NCBI GenBank assembly: GCA_903865705.1
Contig: CAIPKT010000042.1
Location: 1 to 43,162 of the forward strand
DNA: 43,162 nucleotides
Direction: 5' to 3'
Origin: an uncultured Chlorobiaceae bacterium
Lineage (GTDB): Bacteria; Bacteroidota; Chlorobiia; Chlorobiales; Chlorobiaceae
The notes below the pieces were generated by a model, which had not been told where the DNA came from, ran no database searches, and was given only the letters and a program-made list of their open reading frames with translations. Made by a program: the position numbers and the translations under genes. Below are positions 29,342 to 38,248 of the stretch, piece by piece (position 1 is the first letter of the stretch; every line of letters starts with the position of its first letter).

Positions 29342-29566
29342 ATGCCGTGTTTTCAACGAAAGAGCTCAATTTCGCCCTTTATCATGAAAAACATCAATCC
29401 GTTAGGCATGTTTGACGAGCATTTTCTGCCAGAAAAACTCACAAAACTCAAAGGTCCTCTCGTCAAACTTGAAGCGCATATCGACTGGATGACTATTTTG
29501 GGTGAAATTGTACAACCGTTTCGGGGCAAGTGTACAACGGTGCATCGATTGAAATGGCAAAAATAA
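29342..29566 (+). pseudogene. IS5/IS1182-like transposase N-terminal fragment
   Basis: NPLGMFDEHFLPEKLTKLKGPLVKLEAHIDWMTILGEIVQPF resembles the N-terminus of IS5-type transposases; truncated. Confidence 0.65.
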
Positions 29567-29574
29567 TATAAGGT

Positions 29575-29913
29575 TATTTTTTCTTTCTGAGCGACTCCGC
29601 GTCCGGACCGTGCTTTGCAGTTCCACATTCCTCTTGTTCCCACCCCTTCCCTCCATGGATTCCCCCGCTTTGTTCGCCCGCTTTGTTCGCCCGCTTTGTT
29701 CGCCTGCTTTGTTCGCCCGCTTTGTTCGCCCGCTTCTCCGGTAGTATGGGCCGGTCTGACTTCTCCGTACCGTACATCATCGGCTTTGACTATTAGTCTT
29801 CCCGATGCGACCCGCCAACGACGACAGGTGGTATCGGAGATCTTCCGTTCCCGTGCAGGAGACTTACGTACATGCCAGGGGCTCCGACGACGTGGTGACA
29901 AACCTGGGCGCAC
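29575..29913 (-). mobile_element. Group II intron 5' remnant with truncated maturase/RT N-terminus
   Basis: Reverse strand MMYGTEKSDRPILPEKRANKAG... resembles group II intron RT N-termini (MMHG.EKSD..IVP.KP.NKA). Preceded by TTGGCGGGTCGCATCGGGAAG and a GTGCGCCC candidate 5' end at 29913; catalytic RT domain missing. Confidence 0.6.
29666..29735. repeat. 13-nt tandem repeat, about 5 copies
   Basis: (cgctttgttcgcc)n with one c-to-t variant; encodes ANKAGEQSGRTKR-type repeats on the - strand inside the RT N-terminus. Confidence 0.9.
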
Positions 29914-30350
29914 GCATTAACGCACAGGCTCATATTACCTTCAGCCAACTTGAGAGCATCGGCTCAGGCGACCAACTTAAATTTTGCCACTTTTTGCCTA
30001 CCGGTTGGGGGCCACTACACAATTGAATTTATTTGATTTATAATTGGACGGTAGTGGGATTTTTTCTAAATTATTTAACAAAAAGGTTGCGTCAGTTATT
30101 GTACCTATAGCACTCTGGATAAAGTGAATCGATCAGAGTGACATGGTGGTTTGACTGCAAAAATACTATACAGAAACTTAGTACACAGACAGAACTGTGG
30201 TGAATAACGGGGAAATTTGATAAGTATATTGGGATGGGCCTGCTTTGGATGGTTAGTTTATTTTCAAATAGCTACAATGTGGACTCATTCAAATTCGTGC
30301 AAGTAACTATCAATTTAAAATCTCTTTAACTATTTAGCAATACTTCTATT

Positions 30351-31370
30351 ATGAGCGTCAACGAGTTACTGAAGCAAAATCACAGAGCCACTGAACTTAT
30401 TTTTAAAGGTCTTGTGGAAAGTGGCTGCTTGAAAGCAGCTCTTGAACTTGACCTTTTTACTCACCTTGCTAACGAAGCAAAAGAGATCGAAACATTGGCA
30501 GCCAATGTTGGCGCGATTCCGCAAAGACTCATCATGTTGCTCGAGACCCTGCGGCAAATGGGGATTACTGCCGAAGAGAATGGAAAGTGGAGCCTCACCC
30601 CGTTTACGATTAATATGTTTCTGCCAAACAATGAGCTTCCTAACCTTTATATGACTCCCGTGGCGAAGGCCATGGCGAACCTTTCGGATAATTTTTACAT
30701 GAAAATAGCAGATGCCGTCAAAGGTAACCGGAATTTCAAGGCCGAGGTCGCCTATCCTCCTGTTACGCGAGAAGACAACTGGTATTTTGAAGAAATTCAC
30801 CGTAGCAACGCCCATTTTGCCATCATGCTTCTGCTTGAAGAGGCTGACCTGTCGGCTGCAAAAACCCTCGTAGATGTCGGTGGTGGAATCGGTGATATTT
30901 CTGCCGCCCTTTTAAAAAAGTTTCCTCAGCTTGATTCCACCATTCTGAATCTTCCCGGTGCGGTTGAACTGGTAAATGAAAATGCTATCGAAAAAGGAGT
31001 TGGAGCTCGTTTGAGAGGCGTAGCCGTAGATATATACAAGGACGTATACCCTAAAGCGGATGCCGTCATGTTCTGCAGAATCCTTTATTCAGCAAATGAG
31101 CAATTAACCAAAATGCTCTGCCAAAAAGCCTATGACGCTCTTCCACCAGGCGGGAAAGTGCTCATCCTCGACATGATTATCGATGATCAGGAAAACCCGA
31201 ACTTTGACTATCTGAGCCACTATGTCCTTGGTGCAGGTATGCCGTTTTCGGTACTCGGCTTCAAGGAGCAGAGCGCCTACAAGGAAATTCTTGAATCAAT
31301 CGGCTTCAGCAATGTTCGCACAGTCAGGAAGTACGGCCACTTGTTGTGTGAGGCGGTAAAAGCGGTTTGA
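30351..31370 (+). CDS. bchU: Bacteriochlorophyllide C-20 methyltransferase
   Basis: 339 aa; LVDVGGGIGDISAALLKKFPQLDSTILNLPGAVELVNENAIEKGV and FDYLSHYVLGAGMPFSVLGFKEQ match remembered C. tepidum BchU closely. Confidence 0.95.
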   Translation: MSVNELLKQNHRATELIFKGLVESGCLKAALELDLFTHLANEAKEIETLAANVGAIPQRLIMLLETLRQMGITAEENGKWSLTPFTINMFLPNNELPNLYMTPVAKAMANLSDNFYMKIADAVKGNRNFKAEVAYPPVTREDNWYFEEIHRSNAHFAIMLLLEEADLSAAKTLVDVGGGIGDISAALLKKFPQLDSTILNLPGAVELVNENAIEKGVGARLRGVAVDIYKDVYPKADAVMFCRILYSANEQLTKMLCQKAYDALPPGGKVLILDMIIDDQENPNFDYLSHYVLGAGMPFSVLGFKEQSAYKEILESIGFSNVRTVRKYGHLLCEAVKAV

Positions 31371-31521
31371 TCAGTACGGAAATTTTTGTACTGTGCAAAT
31401 TAGATCATATTTATAAGTTTGCTCATATTTGAAAATATTTTAAATTGAGGAAAATAACCTCTTGTAATAACTAGAGTGTTTTAACATATAATTACGCCAA
31501 CAACATTTAATAATATATACC

Positions 31522-31737
31522 ATGGCAAACGAAACCAACAATGATTTTTCTGCATCCATCAGCAATATTGTTGATACATTAACTAAACTTGGACAGCAGC
31601 AGGCTGAAATACTGAACAACACAATCCCAGCGATTGAGCCTTTAGTTAAGACCTGCACAGAACTTATCAGCAATGTACTTGGCAGTGCTAATCAGGCTCT
31701 ACAGAGCTTCTCTGCCTCTATTGCACCAAAAAAGTAA
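31522..31737 (+). CDS. csmF: Chlorosome envelope protein of the CsmB/CsmF family (CsmF-like)
   Basis: 71 aa; MANETNNDFSASISNIVDTL...NQALQSFSASIAPKK; paralog of the CDS at 33112. Confidence 0.7.
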   Translation: MANETNNDFSASISNIVDTLTKLGQQQAEILNNTIPAIEPLVKTCTELISNVLGSANQALQSFSASIAPKK

Positions 31738-31751
31738 GTTGTCTTTTTTTC

Positions 31752-31792
31752 AAAAAAGCACCTTATACGTTGCCGTATAGGGTGCTTTTTTT
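31752..31792 (+). terminator. Rho-independent terminator after the csmF-like gene
   Basis: aaaaaagcaccttatacg-ttgc-cgtatagggtgctttttttt. Confidence 0.9.
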
Positions 31793-31969
31793 TTGTTTTC
31801 TTCAATAGCAAAATATACCGTCGAACGATTAACGAACGCAAGTACGCATTGCTTTGCCATCGGCAATGGCTCGTTGTCGCTAACCCACTGTCTGCAAGTA
31901 TACTCATAGGGATAGACCGGATTTTTAAGCCAGTCCAACTCGACCTTTAACCAGCTCAAGTAATAGCCG

Positions 31970-32596
31970 TTACGGAGCGCCAAAGCTGCCCTTCGCTTCT
32001 TCAAGCACAGCCAGGGTAATCTCCTTATATCCCATATCTTCGGCATACTCTTCAGCCATTGTCCTGAACTTTTCGTGGACAAAAGAGGGCATGGACTGAT
32101 AACACTCCTGGGCCTCTTCGGTCCACTTCGCCGACAAAGCTTTGGATTTCGGGCCTCTATTGTACTCATAAAGCAAATCCTCAACAAACGAATCAATAAG
32201 ATCCCCATCTGAAAAAGCATCGGGTGCAAAAATTTTTTCAACAAGAATTTTATTGCGGATAAGATGGATTTTTAACTGTGGCAGATAAAAAAGCGTCGCT
32301 GTGGACTGCGAGCTTCCGCAGGTGAGAAAGAGCGCAATCTTTTTCCTTTTAAGATTTATCTTCAGATTGCCTTGGATCAATGCGCCCAAAAGCTGTGAGG
32401 CAACGATAAAGTTGTAGACTGGCGCGCCAAGAATAACCAGATCAAAATCCTTGACAAAACTGTAGTCTGCCATCGCCTTGCATTTTGCTTTTTCCACATA
32501 AACTCCTGACTCCGCCAGACTGAGGCCGATGGCATCAATAACCGCTTCCGTAGAACCAGTTGAAGTTCCCGTATCATACAATATAATCGCTTTCAT
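31970..32596 (-). CDS. Flavodoxin-like protein
   Basis: MKAIILYDTGTSTGSTEAVIDAIGLSLAESG and DLVILGAPVYNF; ATG at 32596. Confidence 0.85.
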   Translation of the reverse strand: MKAIILYDTGTSTGSTEAVIDAIGLSLAESGVYVEKAKCKAMADYSFVKDFDLVILGAPVYNFIVASQLLGALIQGNLKINLKRKKIALFLTCGSSQSTATLFYLPQLKIHLIRNKILVEKIFAPDAFSDGDLIDSFVEDLLYEYNRGPKSKALSAKWTEEAQECYQSMPSFVHEKFRTMAEEYAEDMGYKEITLAVLEEAKGSFGAP

Positions 32597-33111
32597 TGGA
32601 CAATGAGTAATATTTAGAGGGTAAAAGTATTCTTTATATACACTTAACCACATAAAACGTCATGCATACCTGATCAAAACTCTCTATAAACCAACACACT
32701 TTTCTGCCCCCACCCTCAATATTCATGCATGTTGCGTTTTCCCTTTAATCTTTATGGAGAAGATACCGAAAAGAAAAAAGATAAAGAGAGAACGCGAATC
32801 TGTAAAACTAGAAATTACACTCTTTTTGGAGCCATGCGCCAAAAAAGAAGGATTTGTCAATACCCGCAAACAGTTCAAGGCACGAGAAAACCGGACTGAT
32901 TGATTGACGGCGGGGAGCGTTTTGAACTGCTGAATCAAGGCTCATAAATTTAACTTCGCAATTCGGGGCAAAGTGACATTAAAGTAATGCATGCGCCGTT
33001 TTCTTTTTGCTCTATTGTTGAAAATGTTATAATTTGTTCAAAATAGGTAAAAGATACCTGAAACTAATTTCGACCAACATTCGGCTTAATAACCATAAAA
33101 CAAAACACACT

Positions 33112-33339
33112 ATGTCAAACGGATCAAACATTGATTTATCAGGTGCTATCAACAGCTTGGTTGATGCAGCAGGAAAGATTTTCCAGCTACAGATTGATTT
33201 CCTGAGCAATAGCCTTAACGTTCTTTCAAATGCGTCAGGTCCTATTGCCAAAGCAGCAACAGATCTTATTACTAGCCTTGCAAATACGACCACACAGGCT
33301 TTGCAGAGTCTTTCATCAGCCATTGCTCCTAAAAAGTAA
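33112..33339 (+). CDS. csmB: Chlorosome envelope protein B
   Basis: 75 aa; MSNGSNIDLSGAINSLVDAAGKIFQLQIDFLSNSLNVLSN...TTQALQSLSSAIAPKK fits CsmB. Confidence 0.85.
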   Translation: MSNGSNIDLSGAINSLVDAAGKIFQLQIDFLSNSLNVLSNASGPIAKAATDLITSLANTTTQALQSLSSAIAPKK

Positions 33340-33353
33340 GGGCTATTATTTTT

Positions 33354-33394
33354 AGAAAAAGCACCTTATACCTTTAGTATGGGGTGCTTTTTTT
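33354..33394 (+). terminator. Rho-independent terminator after csmB
   Basis: gaaaaagcaccttata..tatggggtgctttttttt. Confidence 0.88.
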
Positions 33395-33427
33395 TGCTTT
33401 ACGCAAAGGATTTTTCGAAGTTGACGA

Positions 33428-34432
33428 ATGACCATCCAGAAAAACATTACCGCCCTTTTCAGCGGTTGTTGCAGCAAGCCACTTTTCATTACAAAAATAC
33501 AGGGCGATGCTTCAAGCCGTCAGTATTTCCGTGTTACCGGGATGAATGATTCGGCCGTGGCCTGTTACGATCCGGCATTGAACCCTTCATCGGCTGACAC
33601 CTACCCTTTTCTCGTACTCCACACCCTGTTATCACGGCACGCCATCCCTGTTCCGGCAATCTTGGCCGTGGATGCCGAAAAAAACATTCTACTTCTTGAA
33701 GACTGCGGTGATCTGCTCTTGCAAAACGTCTTCAATTCGGCCATACAGCATACGATTCCTGACCGGTACAGGGAAATTATCGATATTCTTGTACAACTTC
33801 AGGCTATAAGCGGGCAAAACAACCAGATTCCCTTCAGCATCAGTTTCGACAAGGAAAAACTGATGTTCGAATTTGATTTCTTTATCCAGCATGGCCTGCG
33901 CGGCTACTTTGCTCCGATGTTCGGTGATGAATTGATTGGGCGATTACGATATGAATTTGAAACAATTGCAGAAATTCTCGTCAAACCAAAGCACTTTGTG
34001 CTGAACCACCGGGATTTTCACAGCCGCAATATTCTGATTCACCAGAACAAACCGGTCATTATAGACTTTCAGGATGCCCGTATGGGACTGCCTCAATACG
34101 ACGCCGTATCGCTGATAAAAGATTCTTATGTCAAGCTTGACCCCTCACTGACAGATGAACTGAAAGCATACCACTATCATGCTCTCTCGGGCAACGGGCT
34201 GACCAGTATGAGTTTTGATGAATACCTTTTTTATTTCGACATCTCTGCATTTCAGCGGAATATCAAGGCGATCGGAACCTTTTGTTACCAGACCAGAGTT
34301 GCAAAAAACAACGCTTTCGAGCACTCGATTCCGCCGACACTGGCCTACATTCCCGATTACATTGACGCAAGATGCGAGCTTAAAAAAGCAGGAAACCTTC
34401 TCCAGCCCCTCTTTGAAGGGATTGCAGAATGA
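33428..34432 (+). CDS. amgK: APH-fold sugar kinase, AmgK-like (N-acetylmuramate/N-acetylglucosamine kinase)
   Basis: VLNHRDFHSRNILIHQNKPVIIDFQDARMGLPQYDAVSLIKDSYV; start codon of next gene overlaps. Confidence 0.85.
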   Translation: MTIQKNITALFSGCCSKPLFITKIQGDASSRQYFRVTGMNDSAVACYDPALNPSSADTYPFLVLHTLLSRHAIPVPAILAVDAEKNILLLEDCGDLLLQNVFNSAIQHTIPDRYREIIDILVQLQAISGQNNQIPFSISFDKEKLMFEFDFFIQHGLRGYFAPMFGDELIGRLRYEFETIAEILVKPKHFVLNHRDFHSRNILIHQNKPVIIDFQDARMGLPQYDAVSLIKDSYVKLDPSLTDELKAYHYHALSGNGLTSMSFDEYLFYFDISAFQRNIKAIGTFCYQTRVAKNNAFEHSIPPTLAYIPDYIDARCELKKAGNLLQPLFEGIAE

Positions 34433-35385
34433 AAGCATTTGTCCTGGCCGCAGGCCTCGGTACTCGTCTGGCTCCTTTGACCAATCATACCCCAAAGCCA
34501 CTAATCCCTGTCCTCAATGTCCCCAGCCTTTTCTACTCTTTTTTTCTTTTAAAGCAGGCAGGAATAACAGAAATTATCTGCAATATTCACCATCACGGTG
34601 ATGCCATCAGGCGATTTATCGAAACAAGTGACCTGACAGGATTGACTATCACGTTTTCAGAAGAACCAGAAATTCTCGGAACAGGGGGGGGACTGAAAAA
34701 ATGCGAAAAACTCCTTGGGGATGACGAATTTATTCTGGTCAACAGTGATATTATTACCGATATTGATTTCAACGCGCTCATAAGCCAGCATCATCGCTCT
34801 TGTTGCCCGGGAACCCTTACCCTGTTTGAGACACCGGAAGCTGCTACAATAGGATATGTCGGTGTTGAGGATGGTCTGGTAAAAGACTTCAGAGATATGC
34901 GCCATACCGGACTTGTATCCTCATTCATCTATACCGGAGTAGCCGTTCTCAGCCCGAAAATATTTCGTTTTATGAACCCGAAATTTTCGGGGATTGTTGA
35001 TACAGGATTTACAGGACTGATCGATAACGGTGGATTAAGTTTTTACCAGCATAGGGGTGTTTGGATGGATATCGGAACCATGCAGAACTACTGGCTTGCA
35101 AATATTGACACCCCCTCAGTCATGAACCATCTGGCCGTACCAATGAAGAGGGCAATAGGCATCTCTCCACACTCCATCTCATCGGAGGCAATCATCAGTC
35201 CCGATGCAAAACTTTCACGCTCCGTCATCGGCAAGGGATGCTCCATCGGGACGGAATGCACCATCACCAATTCGATACTTCTGCCCGGAGTAACACTCCA
35301 ACCGGGAAGCACGATTATTAATGCCGTTGTCGACCCCTACAGTATCACGATCATGGATGAGCCGAATCAAAACAGGAACAAATGA
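34429..35385 (+). CDS. murU: Sugar-1-phosphate nucleotidyltransferase, MurU-like with C-terminal left-handed beta-helix
   Basis: MKAFVLAAGLGTRLAPLTNHTPKPLIPVLN; C-terminal hexapeptide-like repeats (ISPDAKLSRSVIGKGCSIGTECTITNSILLPGV). Confidence 0.82.
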   Translation: MKAFVLAAGLGTRLAPLTNHTPKPLIPVLNVPSLFYSFFLLKQAGITEIICNIHHHGDAIRRFIETSDLTGLTITFSEEPEILGTGGGLKKCEKLLGDDEFILVNSDIITDIDFNALISQHHRSCCPGTLTLFETPEAATIGYVGVEDGLVKDFRDMRHTGLVSSFIYTGVAVLSPKIFRFMNPKFSGIVDTGFTGLIDNGGLSFYQHRGVWMDIGTMQNYWLANIDTPSVMNHLAVPMKRAIGISPHSISSEAIISPDAKLSRSVIGKGCSIGTECTITNSILLPGVTLQPGSTIINAVVDPYSITIMDEPNQNRNK

Positions 35386-36548
35386 TGGTAGCAACAGGAC
35401 TGGATATCCTGCTCAGTAAGAGTGAGCATTTTCAAAACAGAAGCATTGGACTGATTGTCAATCAGAGCTCTGTAACTGCTGACCTTAAATACTCATGGAA
35501 TGAGCTGAAAGAAAGAGGAATTCATGTCAACATGATTTTTTCTCCTGAGCACGGCCTTTTCGCTACAGAACAAGACCAGATTGCCGTAAGCTACCAGCCG
35601 GCACTGGGCTGTGAAGTGGCCAGCCTTTACGGCGACTCTGCTGAGTCACTTCTTCCCGACAAAACCCTGCTCGATAATCTTGACCTTATTTTATTCGATA
35701 TTCAGGATGTCGGCTCCCGTTATTATACCTATGTCAACACCTTGGCACTCTTTATGGAAGCTGTTTCTGGCAGGGATATCGAAATCATGGTGCTCGACCG
35801 GCCGAATCCGCTGGGCGGAACGATTGTTGAGGGCCCACTGCTTGATCCTGCATTCCGCTCTTTTGTAGGAATTTTTCCTGTCCCGGTACGGCATGGCATG
35901 ACGGCCGGTGAACTAGCTCTTTTCTACCGTGATGTCAAAAAACTTGATCTCAATCTCAGTATCATCAAAATGGAAGGGTGGCGACGGTCCATGCTTTTCG
36001 GGGAAACAGGCCTGCCCTGGATTCCTCCCTCCCCGAATATGCCAACCTTTGCTACTGCTGAGGTTTATCCGGGCATGTGCCTTTTTGAAGGATTGAATGT
36101 TTCGGAAGGAAGAGGCACAACAACCCCGTTCCAGCTCTCCGGAGCACCCTTCATCAATCCGGAAGACCTTGCCGAACAATGCACGACTTACGGCCTCGAA
36201 GGGGTTCTCTTTCGCCCGGTATGGTTCAAACCAACATTTCACAAGTTCTCGGGAGAGGTTATCGGCGGTATTGGGCTGCACGTGACCGATCACTCCCGCT
36301 TCCGTTCCTTCGCCACCGGGGTTGCCATGACAGCTGCGATCCATGAGCTCTACGGGGAACACCTGCAGTTTTTAAACGGTGTTTACGAATTCAACGACAC
36401 CATCCCGGCCTTCGATCTTCTGGCTGGAAATTCCAGCATCCGTACTGCCATACTGAACGGCTGCGATACCAGGAGCACTCTTGCATCGTGGCAACGTGAC
36501 GAAGCTGAATTCTTGAGGCTCAAGCAGAATTATCACCTGTACGAATAA
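35382..36548 (+). CDS. DUF1343 / NamZ-like exo-beta-N-acetylmuramidase family protein
   Basis: GLIVNQSSVT, FSPEHGLFATEQDQ, LILFDIQDVGSRYYTYVNTLA, DRPNPLGGTIVEGPLL, SEGRGTTTPFQLSGAPFI. Confidence 0.88.
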   Translation: MMVATGLDILLSKSEHFQNRSIGLIVNQSSVTADLKYSWNELKERGIHVNMIFSPEHGLFATEQDQIAVSYQPALGCEVASLYGDSAESLLPDKTLLDNLDLILFDIQDVGSRYYTYVNTLALFMEAVSGRDIEIMVLDRPNPLGGTIVEGPLLDPAFRSFVGIFPVPVRHGMTAGELALFYRDVKKLDLNLSIIKMEGWRRSMLFGETGLPWIPPSPNMPTFATAEVYPGMCLFEGLNVSEGRGTTTPFQLSGAPFINPEDLAEQCTTYGLEGVLFRPVWFKPTFHKFSGEVIGGIGLHVTDHSRFRSFATGVAMTAAIHELYGEHLQFLNGVYEFNDTIPAFDLLAGNSSIRTAILNGCDTRSTLASWQRDEAEFLRLKQNYHLYE

Positions 36549-36630
36549 CAGAGACATCATATCCGTCGAACACGAAAAATCATACGATACCTCAGTTAAT
36601 ACCATTTATCAACAATCTTCGAATCAGCTC

Positions 36631-38031
36631 ATGCAGCCTCTCGATCTTGCCATCATCATTCTGTTTCTGGCCGGCAACACCTTTTTCGGCCTTTGGCATG
36701 GCAAAAGCAATAAAAGCACAAAAGATTATTTCATCGGCAACCATACACTGCCCTGGATAGTCTCGATGCTCTCCATTGTCGCATCAGAAACCTCTGTACT
36801 GACCTTCGTCAGCGTACCCGGCCTTGCATTCCGAGGCAACTGGAGCTTCTTGCAGCTTGCCATGGGCTACATCATCGGAAGGATTCTGGTCAGCTTCGTG
36901 CTCCTGCCAATGTATTTCAAGCACGGCGTCAGCTCTATCTATGAAATCATCGGTATCCGCTTCGGTCCGGGCATGCAGAAACTGGCTGCTGTCATTTTTC
37001 TGGTTACCAGGACGCTTGGCGATGCCATCAGATTTCTGGCTGCCGGTGTTATTGTGCAGGTGGTTACCGGCTGGTCACTGCCGCAGTCCGTCATGATTAT
37101 TGGTATCGTGACACTTGTCTACACCCTCTCTGGCGGCATCAAAGCCGTGGTCTGGCTTGAAAGCTTCCAGTTCGCACTTTATCTTCTCGGCGGCATTCTC
37201 TCCATACTCTTCCTGCTTGAGAGCATCAACATGGGTATCCCCGAAATTGTAGCCTCGCTTGCAAACGCCGGCAAACTCAAAATCATCAATCCAGATCCCA
37301 ATATTTTAACCAATCCGTTCGCATTTTTCAGCGCATTTATCGGAGGTATTCTGCTTTCTCTCTCCTCGCACGGTGTCGACCACATGATGGTACAACGTGT
37401 TCTTGGCTGCAAAGATCTCCGATCAGCAAAAAAAGCGATGATAGGAAGCGGCATTTTTGTTTTTTTCCAGTTTTCTGTTTTTCTTCTTGTCGGCTCTCTG
37501 CTCTCCGTGTTCATGCAGGGCATACCCATGGAAAAAGACCGGGAATTTGCCTATTTTATTGTGAACTATCTGCCTACAGGACTGAAAGGTTTGCTGATTG
37601 CCGGCGTCCTGTCAGCAGCTATGTCTACGCACAGTTCGGCCATCAACGCCCTCGCATCCTCCACAGTAAATGATATTCTTGGCGGAAAAAGCTCTCTTGG
37701 CTCATCACGGCTGATCAGTCTCGCCTGGGCAATCCTCCTTATCATCATTGCACTCATGTTTGATGCCGGAAACGAGGCCATTATCATGGTTGGACTTGAA
37801 ATTGCATCATTCACCTATGGCGGACTTCTAGGACTCTTTCTCTTGTCAAAAAGCAAGCGAGCATTTCACCCTGCAAGTCTCGGCATCGGGCTTGTTGCCA
37901 GTATGGGCATCGTTTTTCTCCTTAAATTTCTCGGGCTGGCATGGACCTGGTACATCACCGTTTCGGTTTTGGTGAATTTACTGGTCACCACAGGTTTTGA
38001 TCTGACGTTCTTTAAAAAAAAGATTAAATGA
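36631..38031 (+). CDS. Sodium:solute symporter (SSS) family transporter
   Basis: Multi-TM; LWHGKSNKSTKDYFIGNHTLPW, SAAMSTHSSAINALASSTVNDI signatures. Confidence 0.93.
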   Translation: MQPLDLAIIILFLAGNTFFGLWHGKSNKSTKDYFIGNHTLPWIVSMLSIVASETSVLTFVSVPGLAFRGNWSFLQLAMGYIIGRILVSFVLLPMYFKHGVSSIYEIIGIRFGPGMQKLAAVIFLVTRTLGDAIRFLAAGVIVQVVTGWSLPQSVMIIGIVTLVYTLSGGIKAVVWLESFQFALYLLGGILSILFLLESINMGIPEIVASLANAGKLKIINPDPNILTNPFAFFSAFIGGILLSLSSHGVDHMMVQRVLGCKDLRSAKKAMIGSGIFVFFQFSVFLLVGSLLSVFMQGIPMEKDREFAYFIVNYLPTGLKGLLIAGVLSAAMSTHSSAINALASSTVNDILGGKSSLGSSRLISLAWAILLIIIALMFDAGNEAIIMVGLEIASFTYGGLLGLFLLSKSKRAFHPASLGIGLVASMGIVFLLKFLGLAWTWYITVSVLVNLLVTTGFDLTFFKKKIK

Positions 38032-38115
38032 AGCGCAATAGTTTTATTACGAAATAAAACCCTTATTTTCTCCGCAACAGAACGCGAGGGATTAAGCAAA
38101 AATTGCGTTTCGGCT

Positions 38116-38135
38116 GATAAGTCTTCAGACTTATC
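38116..38135. other. Perfect hairpin gataagtc-ttca-gacttatc between SSS gene and kinase
   Basis: 8-bp perfect stem, 4-nt loop; no U-tract follows. Confidence 0.5.
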
Positions 38136-38248
38136 CCCTCTTTAACGGAGGAGGTGTTAAAGCTGTATGCAAATAACCCCGGCAACACCAGGAAGATGAT
38201 CACCTAACAAGACGGCACTGTTCAGAACGTTCGAATCGGTAATACATC

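Noticed and set aside
29666-29735. Possible CRISPR array
   Set aside because: Contiguous 13-nt repeats without spacers; minisatellite, no cas genes nearby.
29353-29913. 186-aa reverse ORF with repetitive ANKAGEQSGRTK sequence
   Set aside because: Explained as reading through a group II intron remnant and a 13-nt tandem repeat, in a frame differing from the MMYGTEKSD maturase frame; not a real protein.
31750-32244. 164-aa reverse ORF overlapping the flavodoxin gene
   Set aside because: Same strand, wrong frame relative to the clear flavodoxin CDS; also crosses the csmF terminator.
32723-32938. 71-aa reverse ORF upstream of csmB
   Set aside because: Low-quality sequence without recognisable domain; likely intergenic noise.
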